In this document: positions 21,657 to 31,425 of the stretch, piece by piece
Layout of the letters: the number at the start of each line of letters is the position of its first letter
Numbering within the stretch: position 1 is the first letter of the stretch
Source: Pyrodictiaceae archaeon
GTDB lineage: Archaea > Thermoproteota > Thermoprotei_A > Sulfolobales > WANQ01
NCBI GenBank assembly: GCA_015521735.1
Contig: WANQ01000003.1
Location: 1-64,000 of the forward strand
Direction of reading: 5' to 3'
DNA length: 64,000 nucleotides
Program-made: the position numbers and the translations under genes
The notes under the pieces: generated by a model
Told to the model about the DNA's origin: nothing
What the model saw: only the letters and a program-made list of their open reading frames with translations
Databases searched by the model: none

Positions 21657-22640
21657 ATGAGTAATAGTTGTAGGCGCTGTCCACTAAAATGCACTGGTAC
21701 ACCTAACGGAGTAATAGGCAGATGCGGTGTAGTAGAAGTATACGATAACAAAGATGTTGACAAGTATCCCTGGATGATAGCTGACGCCAACATTGTAGTA
21801 ATTGAGAAAACACCCTTCTACCACTATAAACCAGGATCATGGGTTTTAACCCTATGGGTACCTGGATGCCCATATAGTTGTAGAAACTGTCCATGGAATG
21901 CAGGATCACAAGGCGTTGAGGCTGAAAAAGTATATGAGCTATATAAAGTAAAGGAAAAAGACGTTAAGGATTTCATTGAATCATCTAAAGCTGAGATAAT
22001 ACATATTACTGGTGGTGAACCTTTAATCCATGACTGGGTTATAGAGTTTTCATTGAAGTACAAGGAAGCCATGGATGTAACGTTAAAGTCTACATTAAAT
22101 GTAAGCATTGAGCGTATAGATAAGATGACTAGAGCTGTTAAGGCTGTACTCGTAGACATACCATTACTTGATGGGTTTACACCTAGTATTAAGGATGTAG
22201 TAGCCAATACTGCCTACCTAGAGAAACGTGGTGTCCACGTGGAGGTAATTGCAAGTATAGGAGCTAACATATTGTATGCTAAGAAAATGATAGATAAATA
22301 CCTTGCTAAGCTTAAAAGGGATACCCCAATACATGTAGCGTTTACTGAGCCTATTTCAGATAGACAAATGCTGGATATAATACAACGCATAGAAACTCTC
22401 GGATTTACTTATGTCTACGTAAAAGATGATCCTAGCGGAGAATACTCTACAACATATTGTCCTAGATGCGGCGAACCAGTAGTAATAAGAGATGCTTTAG
22501 GACTAAGAAGAATAGCTTTAAAGAACTCTAAATGCCCTAAATGTGGTTACCCAATAAAGATTATAGGTGCTGAAGTATATAGAAAACAAAGTAGAACTAC
22601 TAGACTTTTCGCTTCCGGAGAGAGGCTATGGCGAATCTAG
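21657..22640 (+). CDS. Radical SAM protein with N-terminal Cys cluster and C-terminal zinc ribbon
   Basis: GCPYSCRNCPW (CxxxCxxC), HITGGEPL, CPRCG...CPKCG. Confidence 0.85.
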   Translation: MSNSCRRCPLKCTGTPNGVIGRCGVVEVYDNKDVDKYPWMIADANIVVIEKTPFYHYKPGSWVLTLWVPGCPYSCRNCPWNAGSQGVEAEKVYELYKVKEKDVKDFIESSKAEIIHITGGEPLIHDWVIEFSLKYKEAMDVTLKSTLNVSIERIDKMTRAVKAVLVDIPLLDGFTPSIKDVVANTAYLEKRGVHVEVIASIGANILYAKKMIDKYLAKLKRDTPIHVAFTEPISDRQMLDIIQRIETLGFTYVYVKDDPSGEYSTTYCPRCGEPVVIRDALGLRRIALKNSKCPKCGYPIKIIGAEVYRKQSRTTRLFASGERLWRI

Positions 22641-23719
22641 AAAAACTACTTAAAAGACCTAGTACTAGGGAAGCAAGGCTATGGAAGCCGTTAGGTAATG
22701 GAGTAGTAGAGTGCTATTTATGTCACCGTAGATGTATAATTAAACCTGGACGTTATGGTGCATGTGGTGTTAGAGCAAATATAAACGGTAAACTCTACAC
22801 CCTAGTATATGGTCTATTAACAGCAGCTAACGTAGACCCAATAGAGAAGAAACCCTTAATGCACTTCTATCCAGGCTCCTCAGTTCTATCAATATCTACT
22901 ACTGGATGCAACTTCTTCTGCCAATTCTGTCAAAACTGGACTATAAGCCAGCTAAGACACGATGAAATATATGGTCACCAAGCATCACCTGAAGATGTTG
23001 TAAAATGGGCTTTAGAGCAAGGAGCTGACGGCATAAGCTATACGTACAATGAGCCAACAGTATTCTACGAGTTCATGTATGATACAGCTAAGTTAGCCAA
23101 GAAGCACGGGTTATTCAATACTATGGTTACAAATGGGTACATGACCCCAGAAGCTGTAGATGAACTAGGAAAGCTGATAGATGCAGCTACTGTAGACTTT
23201 AAAGGTGGTGGTAACAAGGAGTTCTATCGCAGATTTATAATGGTTCCAGATCCTACACCAATATTTGATACACTTCTAGCAATGAAGGATAAAGGCTGGT
23301 GGATTGAGATAACTAATCTAGTAGTCCCAAAATATGGTGATAGTGAAGAAGATATCCGTAAACTAGCTAAATGGATTGTAGAAAACCTTGGACCAGAAAC
23401 ACCATTCCACTTACTAAGATTTCACCCAGACTACCGTATGATAGATATTCCGCCAACACCAGTAAAGCTACTTGAAAAACTCGCAAAAATAGCAGAAGAG
23501 GAGGGATTAAAACATGTATACATAGGGAATGTGCCAGGACATCCCAAGGAGCATACATATTGTCCTAGATGTGGTGCATTGCTGATTAAGAGATACGGCT
23601 TCTTCATAGAAGAATACAACTTAACAAAAGATGGACGATGCCCCAAATGCGGGTACAAGATCAATATTCGTGGAGAACCACGTATTAAATCAAAACTTCA
23701 CTGGTGGTCAATAATATAA
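22628..23719 (+). CDS. amrS: AmmeMemoRadiSam-system radical SAM enzyme
   Basis: CYLCHRRCIIKPGRYGACGVR, GCNFFCQFCQNWTISQ, SYTYNEPTVFYEF; C-terminal zinc ribbon. Confidence 0.9.
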   Translation: MANLEKLLKRPSTREARLWKPLGNGVVECYLCHRRCIIKPGRYGACGVRANINGKLYTLVYGLLTAANVDPIEKKPLMHFYPGSSVLSISTTGCNFFCQFCQNWTISQLRHDEIYGHQASPEDVVKWALEQGADGISYTYNEPTVFYEFMYDTAKLAKKHGLFNTMVTNGYMTPEAVDELGKLIDAATVDFKGGGNKEFYRRFIMVPDPTPIFDTLLAMKDKGWWIEITNLVVPKYGDSEEDIRKLAKWIVENLGPETPFHLLRFHPDYRMIDIPPTPVKLLEKLAKIAEEEGLKHVYIGNVPGHPKEHTYCPRCGALLIKRYGFFIEEYNLTKDGRCPKCGYKINIRGEPRIKSKLHWWSII

Positions 23720-23729
23720 GTAGCTTATT

Positions 23730-23795
23730 GCTTAGTCAGATCTAGCCGGGTCATCATAGACTTACTCAGTGCCTAGCCTTATCTCCATACACCTA
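23730..23795 (-). ncRNA. Candidate box C/D sRNA
   Basis: Minus strand: weak C ATGGAGA, N12, D' CTGA, C' ATGATGA, N11, D CTGA in the amrS/GPN spacer. Confidence 0.5.
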
Positions 23796-23830
23796 GGATA
23801 CTAGTATTCGTGTAAGGGTGTATTAATACT

Positions 23831-24625
23831 ATGCCCTACTTCATAGTAATTGTTGGTCCAGCAGGATCAGGTAAATCATACTTAACAGCTGCTTTAAGCG
23901 AATGGATGGAGGATCAACAATTAAGTGTAGCAAAAATAAATCTTGACCCTGCAGCTGAGTGGCTACCATACTCGCCGGATATAGATGTTAGAGAATACGT
24001 TGATGCGAGAAAGGTCATGAAAGAATACAATCTCGGGCCTAATGGTGCTCTCATAGTATCTGTTGACATGTTAGTGAACTATTCTGATAATATTAGAGAA
24101 GAAGTAGAGTCAATAAAACCTAACTACATAATAATAGATTCACCTGGACAATTAGAATTGTTTGCATTTAGATCTTCTGGACCAGCCGTACTCGACACCA
24201 TTATAGGCAATGATAAATCAGTAACATTCTTCCTAGTAGATGCTTCATTTACTACTACTCCATCAACTTATGCCTCAATGCTAATGCTATCAGCATCAGT
24301 TTACATGAGGTTAAAGAAGCCTCAACTACTAGTATTAACGAAAGCAGATATGGTACCTAGAACTCACATAGATAGACTAGTATCTTGGAGTGAAGACATG
24401 TTTGAATTCCAACAAGCACTTATAAGCGAAGCACAGCAAGACATGCATGTATCCATGCTAGCACAAAACCTAGCCGAAATGCTATCAAATCTAGGATTAA
24501 CATGGTCACCTATAGTTACCTCAAGTAGAACTGGCGAAGGCCTTGAAAACCTCTATGCTGAAGCTCAACGTATTCTAAGTGGTGGTGAAGACTTCTTAAC
24601 AGAAGAGCCTTCGGGAAGACTCTAA
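23831..24625 (+). CDS. GPN-loop GTPase
   Basis: VGPAGSGKSYLTAAL, GPNGAL, DSPGQLELF, LTKADMV. Confidence 0.94.
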   Translation: MPYFIVIVGPAGSGKSYLTAALSEWMEDQQLSVAKINLDPAAEWLPYSPDIDVREYVDARKVMKEYNLGPNGALIVSVDMLVNYSDNIREEVESIKPNYIIIDSPGQLELFAFRSSGPAVLDTIIGNDKSVTFFLVDASFTTTPSTYASMLMLSASVYMRLKKPQLLVLTKADMVPRTHIDRLVSWSEDMFEFQQALISEAQQDMHVSMLAQNLAEMLSNLGLTWSPIVTSSRTGEGLENLYAEAQRILSGGEDFLTEEPSGRL

Positions 24626-24730
24626 CCAATGCTTCATAAGTCGAGTTGTAGAGGTAAACACTCAAATAGTAGTATACATCCACAGTGAACGGGAACACTC
24701 TTCACCATACATTTAGGAGGGGTATCTATT

Positions 24731-25444
24731 TTGAGCAATGTAAGAGATATAATAGCTAAAGCACTAGGAGAAGGCAGATCAAAGCTCCTTGAACACGAAG
24801 CCTACGAGATTCTAGAAAAATACGGATTACCAGCACCAAAGTATGGACTAGCAAAAACACCTGAAGAAGCAGCTGAAATAGCAGAGAAAATAGGCTACCC
24901 AGTAGTCTTAAAGATAGTTTCACCAGACATAGTACATAAAAGCGATGTAGGAGGAGTAATATTAAACCTTAACTCAGCAAAAGAGGTAAAAGAAGCCTTC
25001 AATAAGATAATGGGTAATGTCAAAGAGAAAGCACCGAAAGCTAAGATAGCAGGTATACTTGTACAAGAAATGGTTCCACAAGACTTAGAAGTAATTGTAG
25101 GTGCTACAAGAGACCCAATATTCGGCCCAGTAGTAATGTTTGGTTTAGGAGGAGTATTCGTTGAAGTACTCAGAGACGTCTCATTTAGAGTAGTGCCATT
25201 AACAGAAGAAGACGCCTACGAAATGCTTGAGGAAATAAAGGCCAAGAAAATACTAGAAGGGTATAGGCATATAAAGCCTAGAGACAAGAAAGCCATAGTA
25301 AAGATAATACTAGGCGTATCAAAGATTATGGAAGAAAACCCAGAGATATCAGAACTAGACCTTAACCCAATAATGGTGTTCCCAGAAGGTCAGGGAGCAA
25401 AAATAGCCGATGTAAGAATAATAGTAAAGAAACCCTCACAATAA
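24731..25444 (+). CDS. ADP-forming acyl/acetate-CoA ligase beta subunit (ATP-grasp)
   Basis: EILEKYGLPAPKYGLAKTPEEAAEIAEKIGYPVVLKIVSPDIVHKSDVGGV; TTG start with AGGAGGGG. Confidence 0.93.
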   Translation: MSNVRDIIAKALGEGRSKLLEHEAYEILEKYGLPAPKYGLAKTPEEAAEIAEKIGYPVVLKIVSPDIVHKSDVGGVILNLNSAKEVKEAFNKIMGNVKEKAPKAKIAGILVQEMVPQDLEVIVGATRDPIFGPVVMFGLGGVFVEVLRDVSFRVVPLTEEDAYEMLEEIKAKKILEGYRHIKPRDKKAIVKIILGVSKIMEENPEISELDLNPIMVFPEGQGAKIADVRIIVKKPSQ

Positions 25445-25559
25445 CCTAATAGAAAATGTCTGCCTTGTTTTATTCCGCTCATAAACCATAAATATCCCAT
25501 ACATGTAAATATCTGTTAAGCACCATATAGTATGCAATGTTAGCGTTGAGGGTAAATAT

Positions 25560-26459
25560 TTGGCACTAAACACTAGTGATGAAAAACTAACAAGACTACT
25601 AGAAGAAATAGACTCTCTAAGAGAAAAAATTAGAGAAGCTAAGGAAAAAAGAATGCAACTAATAGAGATTGTACGCGAACTTAAAGCTAAGCGTAGAGAA
25701 CACGTTGAACGTAGACGTACGTTAATAGAAGAGGCTAAGAGGCTTAAAAGTGAACGTAGGAACCTCATAGAAGAAATACGTGAACTAAGAGCTAGGCGAA
25801 GAGAAGTAAGAGAGAAACTTAAAGAACTAGTTAATAAGTTAAGCGAGAAACGTAGATTACTAAACGAGTATCAATCAAAGGTTAAAGCACCAATACACGT
25901 CATACAACGTAGACTCCAACAACTGGAATGGAAGCAAATGACCAGTGTTCTACCACTAGAAGTAGAAAAGGAGCTTATCCAAGAAATAGCACGACTAGAA
26001 GAACTATTAGAACAAGCATATAAAGCTAAACAGATAAAGAGAGAAGTCTATGAAGCAAAAGCCGAGTTAATGAAGCTTAGACTAGAGTTAAGTGAGTTAA
26101 CGTCAAAGATAAATGAAGTTAGCTCAAAAATATCAAGTATTGATGCAAGATTAAATGAGCTAAGCAAGGAAATAGATGAGTTAACAAATAAAATCAATGA
26201 GTTAAACACTCAGATAGAGTCATATTCAAGTGAAATAGAGAAAGCATCAGCTCACATACAAGAGCTATATAGTAAGCTAAGAGCTAAGAGAGAGGAATAT
26301 GCAAAGCTTGTAAGAGAGAAACAACAAGAGGAAATAAGACGTAGGCTGGAGGAGAAGAAACGTAGGGTTGAGGAGAAAGTAGCAAAATCCAAGAATAAGC
26401 GCCTTAGCCTTGAAGAATTAAAGCTATTATATGGTGAAGTAGAGGACCTAGAGGAATAG
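25560..26459 (+). CDS. Long coiled-coil protein (archaeal conserved)
   Basis: 299 aa almost entirely Lys/Arg/Glu-rich heptads. Confidence 0.75.
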   Translation: MALNTSDEKLTRLLEEIDSLREKIREAKEKRMQLIEIVRELKAKRREHVERRRTLIEEAKRLKSERRNLIEEIRELRARRREVREKLKELVNKLSEKRRLLNEYQSKVKAPIHVIQRRLQQLEWKQMTSVLPLEVEKELIQEIARLEELLEQAYKAKQIKREVYEAKAELMKLRLELSELTSKINEVSSKISSIDARLNELSKEIDELTNKINELNTQIESYSSEIEKASAHIQELYSKLRAKREEYAKLVREKQQEEIRRRLEEKKRRVEEKVAKSKNKRLSLEELKLLYGEVEDLEE

Positions 26460-26579
26460 CAGACTATCTGGAGAATACATTTTAGACTTCCAGGTCAATA
26501 GTTATCTCGGTATTCCTTGCATTAACTAAGTAGTACTATAGGGTACAGTAATAGTTAGGCCATGTAAGGGTGGAGGAAT

Positions 26580-27683
26580 CTGAAGAAAACTCAGAGACTT
26601 CTAGTGCTAGCAGTAGACGTAGACGATGACATAGGTAGGGTAGGTATACGTACACCTATAATAGGTAAGGCGAACCTACTTAAAGCAGCAGTAGACTTCG
26701 CTACCAAGAGACCGGAAGATTCTGACACCAATGTATTGTTCACAGCATTATCATTAGTTGAAAAGCTAAGTAAAGAGGGATATAATGTAGAGGTAGCAGT
26801 TGTTTCTGGTGATCCAGTTGACCCTATTAAAGCAGATCTTAGGGTAAGAGATCAGGTAAAAGCACTTGTTGAAACTCTAGGTATTGATGGAATAATACTT
26901 GTAAGTGATGGTGCAGAGGATGAAAAGGTAGTACCAATAATACAGAATATTGCTCCAATAGTCTCTGTTAAAAGGGTAATAGTAGAGCAGTTGAGGGGTG
27001 TTGAGGAAACATACATACTGATTGGGAGGTATATTAAGAAAATAATAGAGGAGCCCCGATTCGCCAAGTTATTCCTAGGTGTACCTGGGATAGTTATAAC
27101 AATGGTTTCAGCACTAGCACTACTAGGTATGCTTCAATACGCATTAACTGTAGCATTCCTCATAGTAGGCATAGCAATGATGTTTAGAGGCTTCGAATTA
27201 GATCAGAAACTACAAGCCTGGTGGTCGTCATCACCTATTACATCAGTTGCCCTAATACTATCGTCTATATCCATAATAATAGGAGTCGTTGTAGCTAGCT
27301 ACTATGCTCAAGCATCAGAATCCACTATAAGCCTAATAGCATCAGTAATTAACGTTTTAACACCCTTCATAGGCTTTAGCATTACAGCAATTTTTACGGC
27401 AAGAGCTATTGTCAAGATAATGTCTGGTGATATAAGGGTTTGGCATGATATAGCAGGTCTAATAGTTACAGCTATGATGATAGTAGCCTTATACAATTTA
27501 TCACAAACACTAAATAAGCTCCCATTATCAGCAGGTCCCGACGAAGTACTTAGAGCAGTAATGGAGTCAAAGATACTGCTATGGTTGTTTGCAGCAATAA
27601 TAGTGATAATAATATTGACAACAGTATTTACTTTACTAGAAGATAAGTTAATATCCATTATTCGTGGAAGAATTAAACGTTAA
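26580..27683 (+). CDS. DUF373 family integral membrane protein; possible CTG start at 26580 (GTG at 26604 in ORF track)
   Basis: VLAVDVDDDIGRVGIRTPIIGKANLLKAA motif, later TM helices; GGTGGAGG just before CTG. Confidence 0.8.
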   Translation: MKKTQRLLVLAVDVDDDIGRVGIRTPIIGKANLLKAAVDFATKRPEDSDTNVLFTALSLVEKLSKEGYNVEVAVVSGDPVDPIKADLRVRDQVKALVETLGIDGIILVSDGAEDEKVVPIIQNIAPIVSVKRVIVEQLRGVEETYILIGRYIKKIIEEPRFAKLFLGVPGIVITMVSALALLGMLQYALTVAFLIVGIAMMFRGFELDQKLQAWWSSSPITSVALILSSISIIIGVVVASYYAQASESTISLIASVINVLTPFIGFSITAIFTARAIVKIMSGDIRVWHDIAGLIVTAMMIVALYNLSQTLNKLPLSAGPDEVLRAVMESKILLWLFAAIIVIIILTTVFTLLEDKLISIIRGRIKR

Positions 27684-27701
27684 ATCAAGGAGTTAATCCT
27701 A

Positions 27702-28511
27702 CTATCTGCCGAAACGTCTTTCCCTTTTCTGGTAAGACCTAATAGCTCTCCACAAGTCTATTCTACGGAAATCAGGCCAGTAGACCTCACAGAAATATAG
27801 CTCACTATAAGCCGACTGCCATAGTAGGAAATTACTTATTCTTTCTTCACCAGAAGTACGTATAATTAAGTCTGGGTCGGGTAGGCCACTAGTATACAGG
27901 TACCTTGAAAAGGTGTTTTCATCTAGTTTACTAACATCCAGCTTACCTTCCTTAACGTCAAGTGCAAGTCTTCTAACAGCATCAACTATTTCCTGTCTAC
28001 CACCATAGCATAATGCTACGTTTAACACGTGTTTTTGCTCATACTTTGATGTGAGTTCTTCTATTTCCTTAGCTAACTCTACAACATCATTAGGTACAAG
28101 CTCCATTCTACCAAAGAATTTAATTCTAACACCACGTCTTCTAAAATCATCTATGTTCTCCTTTATCTCCCTTAAAGCCCTCCTAGCTAGATCAAATAAT
28201 TTTTCACGCTCAGTACTGCTCCTATAAAGACAGTTCTCAGTAGACATAGCGTAGACTGTTACAACCTCTATACCTAGATCCCATAACCAGTCTAATACCA
28301 TTCTAAGCTTCTTATAGCCAAACTCGTGCCCTAGCCATGGAGGCATAGACCTCTCTCTAGCCCATCTCCTATTGCCGTCAGGTATTATTCCTACATGTCT
28401 AGGTTTTACTCCATCCTTTATTTGAAGCCAGAGCCAACGCTCATACACCTTATAAACAGGTTTAAGCAAGATGTTTCCTACAGTCATTAGTGTCCTTAAA
28501 GCCTTGCCCAT
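27702..28511 (-). CDS. uppS: Polyprenyl diphosphate synthase (cis-prenyltransferase)
   Basis: HVGIIPDGNRRWARE, YAMSTENCLYR, ALCYGGRQEIVDA, DLIIRTSGEERISNFLLWQ. Confidence 0.96.
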   Translation of the reverse strand: MGKALRTLMTVGNILLKPVYKVYERWLWLQIKDGVKPRHVGIIPDGNRRWARERSMPPWLGHEFGYKKLRMVLDWLWDLGIEVVTVYAMSTENCLYRSSTEREKLFDLARRALREIKENIDDFRRRGVRIKFFGRMELVPNDVVELAKEIEELTSKYEQKHVLNVALCYGGRQEIVDAVRRLALDVKEGKLDVSKLDENTFSRYLYTSGLPDPDLIIRTSGEERISNFLLWQSAYSELYFCEVYWPDFRRIDLWRAIRSYQKRERRFGR

Positions 28512-28594
28512 AATCTTCAGCCCTATTCTTCACCAAGAATAATTTATTATCGCCCCTAATAACTATCAAGGAAGGTAATAGTGGTGAAGAACTC

Positions 28595-29152
28595 TTGCGA
28601 GTAGCAGTAGGCTCTACAAACAAATCTAAAATACTAGCTGTAAAGAAGGCATGGCGTATTATGGGTGAAGCAGAAATAATACCCGTTAAGGTTCAAAGTG
28701 GTGTACCAGAACAGCCTAGAAGCCTTAAACAAACAATTATTGGAGCAATAAATAGAGCTGTAAATGCTAGAGTTAAAGTAAATGCTGAGTACGGTGTAGG
28801 AATAGAGGCAGGATACATGAACATAACCCATAACCTCTTAGTTGACGTACAAGTAACGGCTATAGTAGATGAAGAATATGTAACTATAGGTTTTAGCCCA
28901 GCCTTTCAAATACCATTAGAAGCAACCAGGTACAATACACTAGGAGAATACATGGCGTCAATAACTGGCAGAGCTAAGATAAATGAAGAAATAGGAGCAA
29001 TAGGATACTTCACTAATGGGATAGTAACACGAACAGATCTAACATACTACTCGGTCATAATGGCCCTAGTACCTAGAATTAATAAAAAGCAGTACAAGAG
29101 TCTTCCCAGAATAAGTGAAGTAATAGATAAGGTCAGTAAGGAAACCTTATAA
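28595..29152 (+). CDS. DUF84 inosine/xanthosine triphosphatase
   Basis: VGSTNKSKILAVKKAW, SGVPEQP, GVGIEAG. Confidence 0.9.
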   Translation: MRVAVGSTNKSKILAVKKAWRIMGEAEIIPVKVQSGVPEQPRSLKQTIIGAINRAVNARVKVNAEYGVGIEAGYMNITHNLLVDVQVTAIVDEEYVTIGFSPAFQIPLEATRYNTLGEYMASITGRAKINEEIGAIGYFTNGIVTRTDLTYYSVIMALVPRINKKQYKSLPRISEVIDKVSKETL

Positions 29153-29194
29153 TCCCTAACCTAGTTATCTTGGAACCAGCACTCCAGGGTGTAG

Positions 29195-29584
29195 ATGAAA
29201 ATGAGTTACTACCAAGGAAATGATTTAAAGAAGCCTACAGGTGGTAAAAAGAGGCCTCATAGAGGCAAAAGAAAGTACGAACTAGGTAGACCACCAACAG
29301 AAACAAGACTTGCTGAAGTAGAGCAAAGGAAACTAGTAAGAGTTCGTGGAGGAAACTATAAGGTAAGGTTAAAGAAGGCAGTATACGCTAATGTAGTAGA
29401 CCCCGAAACAAATAAGGCAAGAAAAGTTAGAATACTAAGAGTATTAGAAACACCATCGTATAGAGAGTATGCTAGGAGAGGAATAATAGTTAAAGGAGCA
29501 ATAATTGAAACAGAAATAGGTAAAGCTAAAGTAACTTCTAGACCAGGTCAAGATGGAGTAATAAATGCTGTACTAATTAAGTAG
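29195..29584 (+). CDS. rps8e: 30S ribosomal protein S8e
   Basis: [33 protein letters not shown]. Confidence 0.96.
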   Translation: MKMSYYQGNDLKKPTGGKKRPHRGKRKYELGRPPTETRLAEVEQRKLVRVRGGNYKVRLKKAVYANVVDPETNKARKVRILRVLETPSYREYARRGIIVKGAIIETEIGKAKVTSRPGQDGVINAVLIK

Positions 29585-29602
29585 TTTTAGGAGTACTAAA
29601 AC

Positions 29603-29914
29603 TTGAGCTCTAGAGATTATATAGGTGAAAGAATAGTTATTTGGCCCGTATACATCGATTCTACTAAGTCTAGGAGTAAAGGTAGAAAACTACCTAGAGA
29701 ACTATGTATACCTAATCCAAGAATAGACGAAATAGTTGAAGCAGCAAAACTTCTCGGCTTAGACCCCATAGTTGAGGAGAAAAGTTATCCAAGAGAATGG
29801 TGGGTCTACGATAAAAGAGTAGTAGTATTAAAGCAAGGCTCTAAGAGGGAGACATTAAAGCTAATTGCAGAAAAAGTAAAAGAACTCAGAAGCAGGAAGC
29901 GGAAACATACATAG
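29603..29914 (+). CDS. srp19: Signal recognition particle 19 kDa protein
   Basis: VIWPVYIDSTKSRSKGRKLPRELCIPNPRIDEI. Confidence 0.94.
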   Translation: MSSRDYIGERIVIWPVYIDSTKSRSKGRKLPRELCIPNPRIDEIVEAAKLLGLDPIVEEKSYPREWWVYDKRVVVLKQGSKRETLKLIAEKVKELRSRKRKHT

Positions 29915-30077
29915 AATAGACTTATAAAGCGTACTACCATAATAAGCGATAATACGCTAAGTAGATAAGCCAAAATAGAATTACCATGAGCCACGACATA
30001 GTCTTCAACGAGTATAGGGGGAAGCCGTTTAATACTTAAGTTAGCATTTAAGAATTTTACGAGGTGATAATACTTCT

Positions 30078-30368
30078 ATGCGTAAACTAGGTACTGCACT
30101 CCACGTATCACGTTCAGGTAACATAATAGTAAAGGTTGAACAAAAAGAACCTCCACCAATAGGGTCAAGAGTATTTGATAGAGATATGCGTAGACTAGGC
30201 ATAGTAGTAGACATTATAGGACCTGTAAACTCGCCCTACGTTGTAGTAAAACCTGAAAGTAGTGAAGTACGCCTACTCTTTGAGCCAGGCCCAGTCTATT
30301 ACGCTCCACCCAGACGTCAATTACGTAGACGTGAGCGATCTAGGAAGAAGAAGTCGAGGAGAAAATGA
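30078..30368 (+). CDS. gar1: H/ACA RNP protein Gar1
   Basis: GTALHVSRSGNIIVKVEQKEPPPIGSRVFDRDMRRLGIVVDIIGPVNSPYVVVKP, basic tail. Confidence 0.9.
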   Translation: MRKLGTALHVSRSGNIIVKVEQKEPPPIGSRVFDRDMRRLGIVVDIIGPVNSPYVVVKPESSEVRLLFEPGPVYYAPPRRQLRRRERSRKKKSRRK

Positions 30369-30369
30369 G

Positions 30370-31248
30370 ATGACGTGTCCTAAAGATAGGATAATATATG
30401 ATCCAGAGAGAGGAGAGTACATTTGCATGGATACTGGTGAAGTATTAGAAGACCATGTAGTAGACCAGGGCCCCGAATGGCGTGTATTTTCACCAGAGGA
30501 TAGGGTATCTCGTAGTCGTATAGGTGCTCCACTAACAAGTATAGTCCACGATAAAGGATTGACTACTTATATTGGTAGAGCTTCGAGAAGACTAAGTGAA
30601 TATCAGCGTAGAAAAGCATTGAAGCTACAAGAAATTAATCGCAAACTTAGAGTATCTCCTAAGGATAGGAAGCTGGTAAATATGTTATCTGAACTCAACA
30701 ATGCTACTGGTAGGCTAGGCTTACCATCTAGAGTTAGAGAAACAGCAGCAGCAATCCTAAGAAAACTATATGAGAAACACACTATACGTAGACCACAACT
30801 ACCCAGCTATCTTGCCGCAGCAATATATATTGCATGTAAGATAAATAATGTTACATCTAAGACTAAGGAAGAAATAATGAATATCCTAGATGTTAGTAGT
30901 AAAGAGTTCTGGAATGCTTATCGTAAGATCAGAGATGAAGTGTTAAAGAGGCCTCTAAGTCCATCTAAGCCTATGGACTATGTGGATAGGATTGCTAGTA
31001 AACTAGGACTACCATCACATATATCAACCTTAGCATATAAGTTATCAGTACTTATGACTAAACACGGGTTAACCGACGGTAAGGGTCCCATAGGAGTAGC
31101 AGCAGCTACAGTATATGTTGCTGCAGTTATATTAGATGAGAAGAAAACTCAAAGAGAAGTAGCTGATGCAGCAGGAGTCACTGAGGTAACCGTACGTAAC
31201 CGGTACAAAGACATAGTTGATAACTTCCTAATAGAGGTAGCTATTTAG
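30370..31248 (+). CDS. tfb: Transcription initiation factor B (TFB/TFIIB)
   Basis: IIYDPERGEYICMDTGEVLEDHVVDQGPEWRVF, two cyclin folds; start reset to MTCPKD at 30370. Confidence 0.95.
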   Translation: MTCPKDRIIYDPERGEYICMDTGEVLEDHVVDQGPEWRVFSPEDRVSRSRIGAPLTSIVHDKGLTTYIGRASRRLSEYQRRKALKLQEINRKLRVSPKDRKLVNMLSELNNATGRLGLPSRVRETAAAILRKLYEKHTIRRPQLPSYLAAAIYIACKINNVTSKTKEEIMNILDVSSKEFWNAYRKIRDEVLKRPLSPSKPMDYVDRIASKLGLPSHISTLAYKLSVLMTKHGLTDGKGPIGVAAATVYVAAVILDEKKTQREVADAAGVTEVTVRNRYKDIVDNFLIEVAI

Positions 31249-31425
31249 TCCATTTTTCTCAACATAGGTATAATTCTTTATAGATTTTGGATTATGGTAA
31301 TATACATATATTAGTTCTCAGAACAATATATTATAGAGGCATCAAGAACCTATACAAGCTAGTAGTCTACTCGTCCAGTATACTGAAGCCCTGAATGATG
31401 TACAATAGTTGAGAGGTGAAGTAGT

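Noticed and set aside
30262-30369. N-terminal extension of TFB
   Set aside because: Overlaps gar1 in another frame; true start is MTCPKD at 30370
30370-30460. TFB zinc ribbon lacking two of four cysteines (CPKD...CMDT)
   Set aside because: Initially looked novel, but a similar CPPD...CSET pattern is known to me from Sulfolobus TFB1; not new
31370-31420. Additional C/D sRNA (CTGA...CTGAATGATGT)
   Set aside because: No box C upstream, C' imperfect, no final D box
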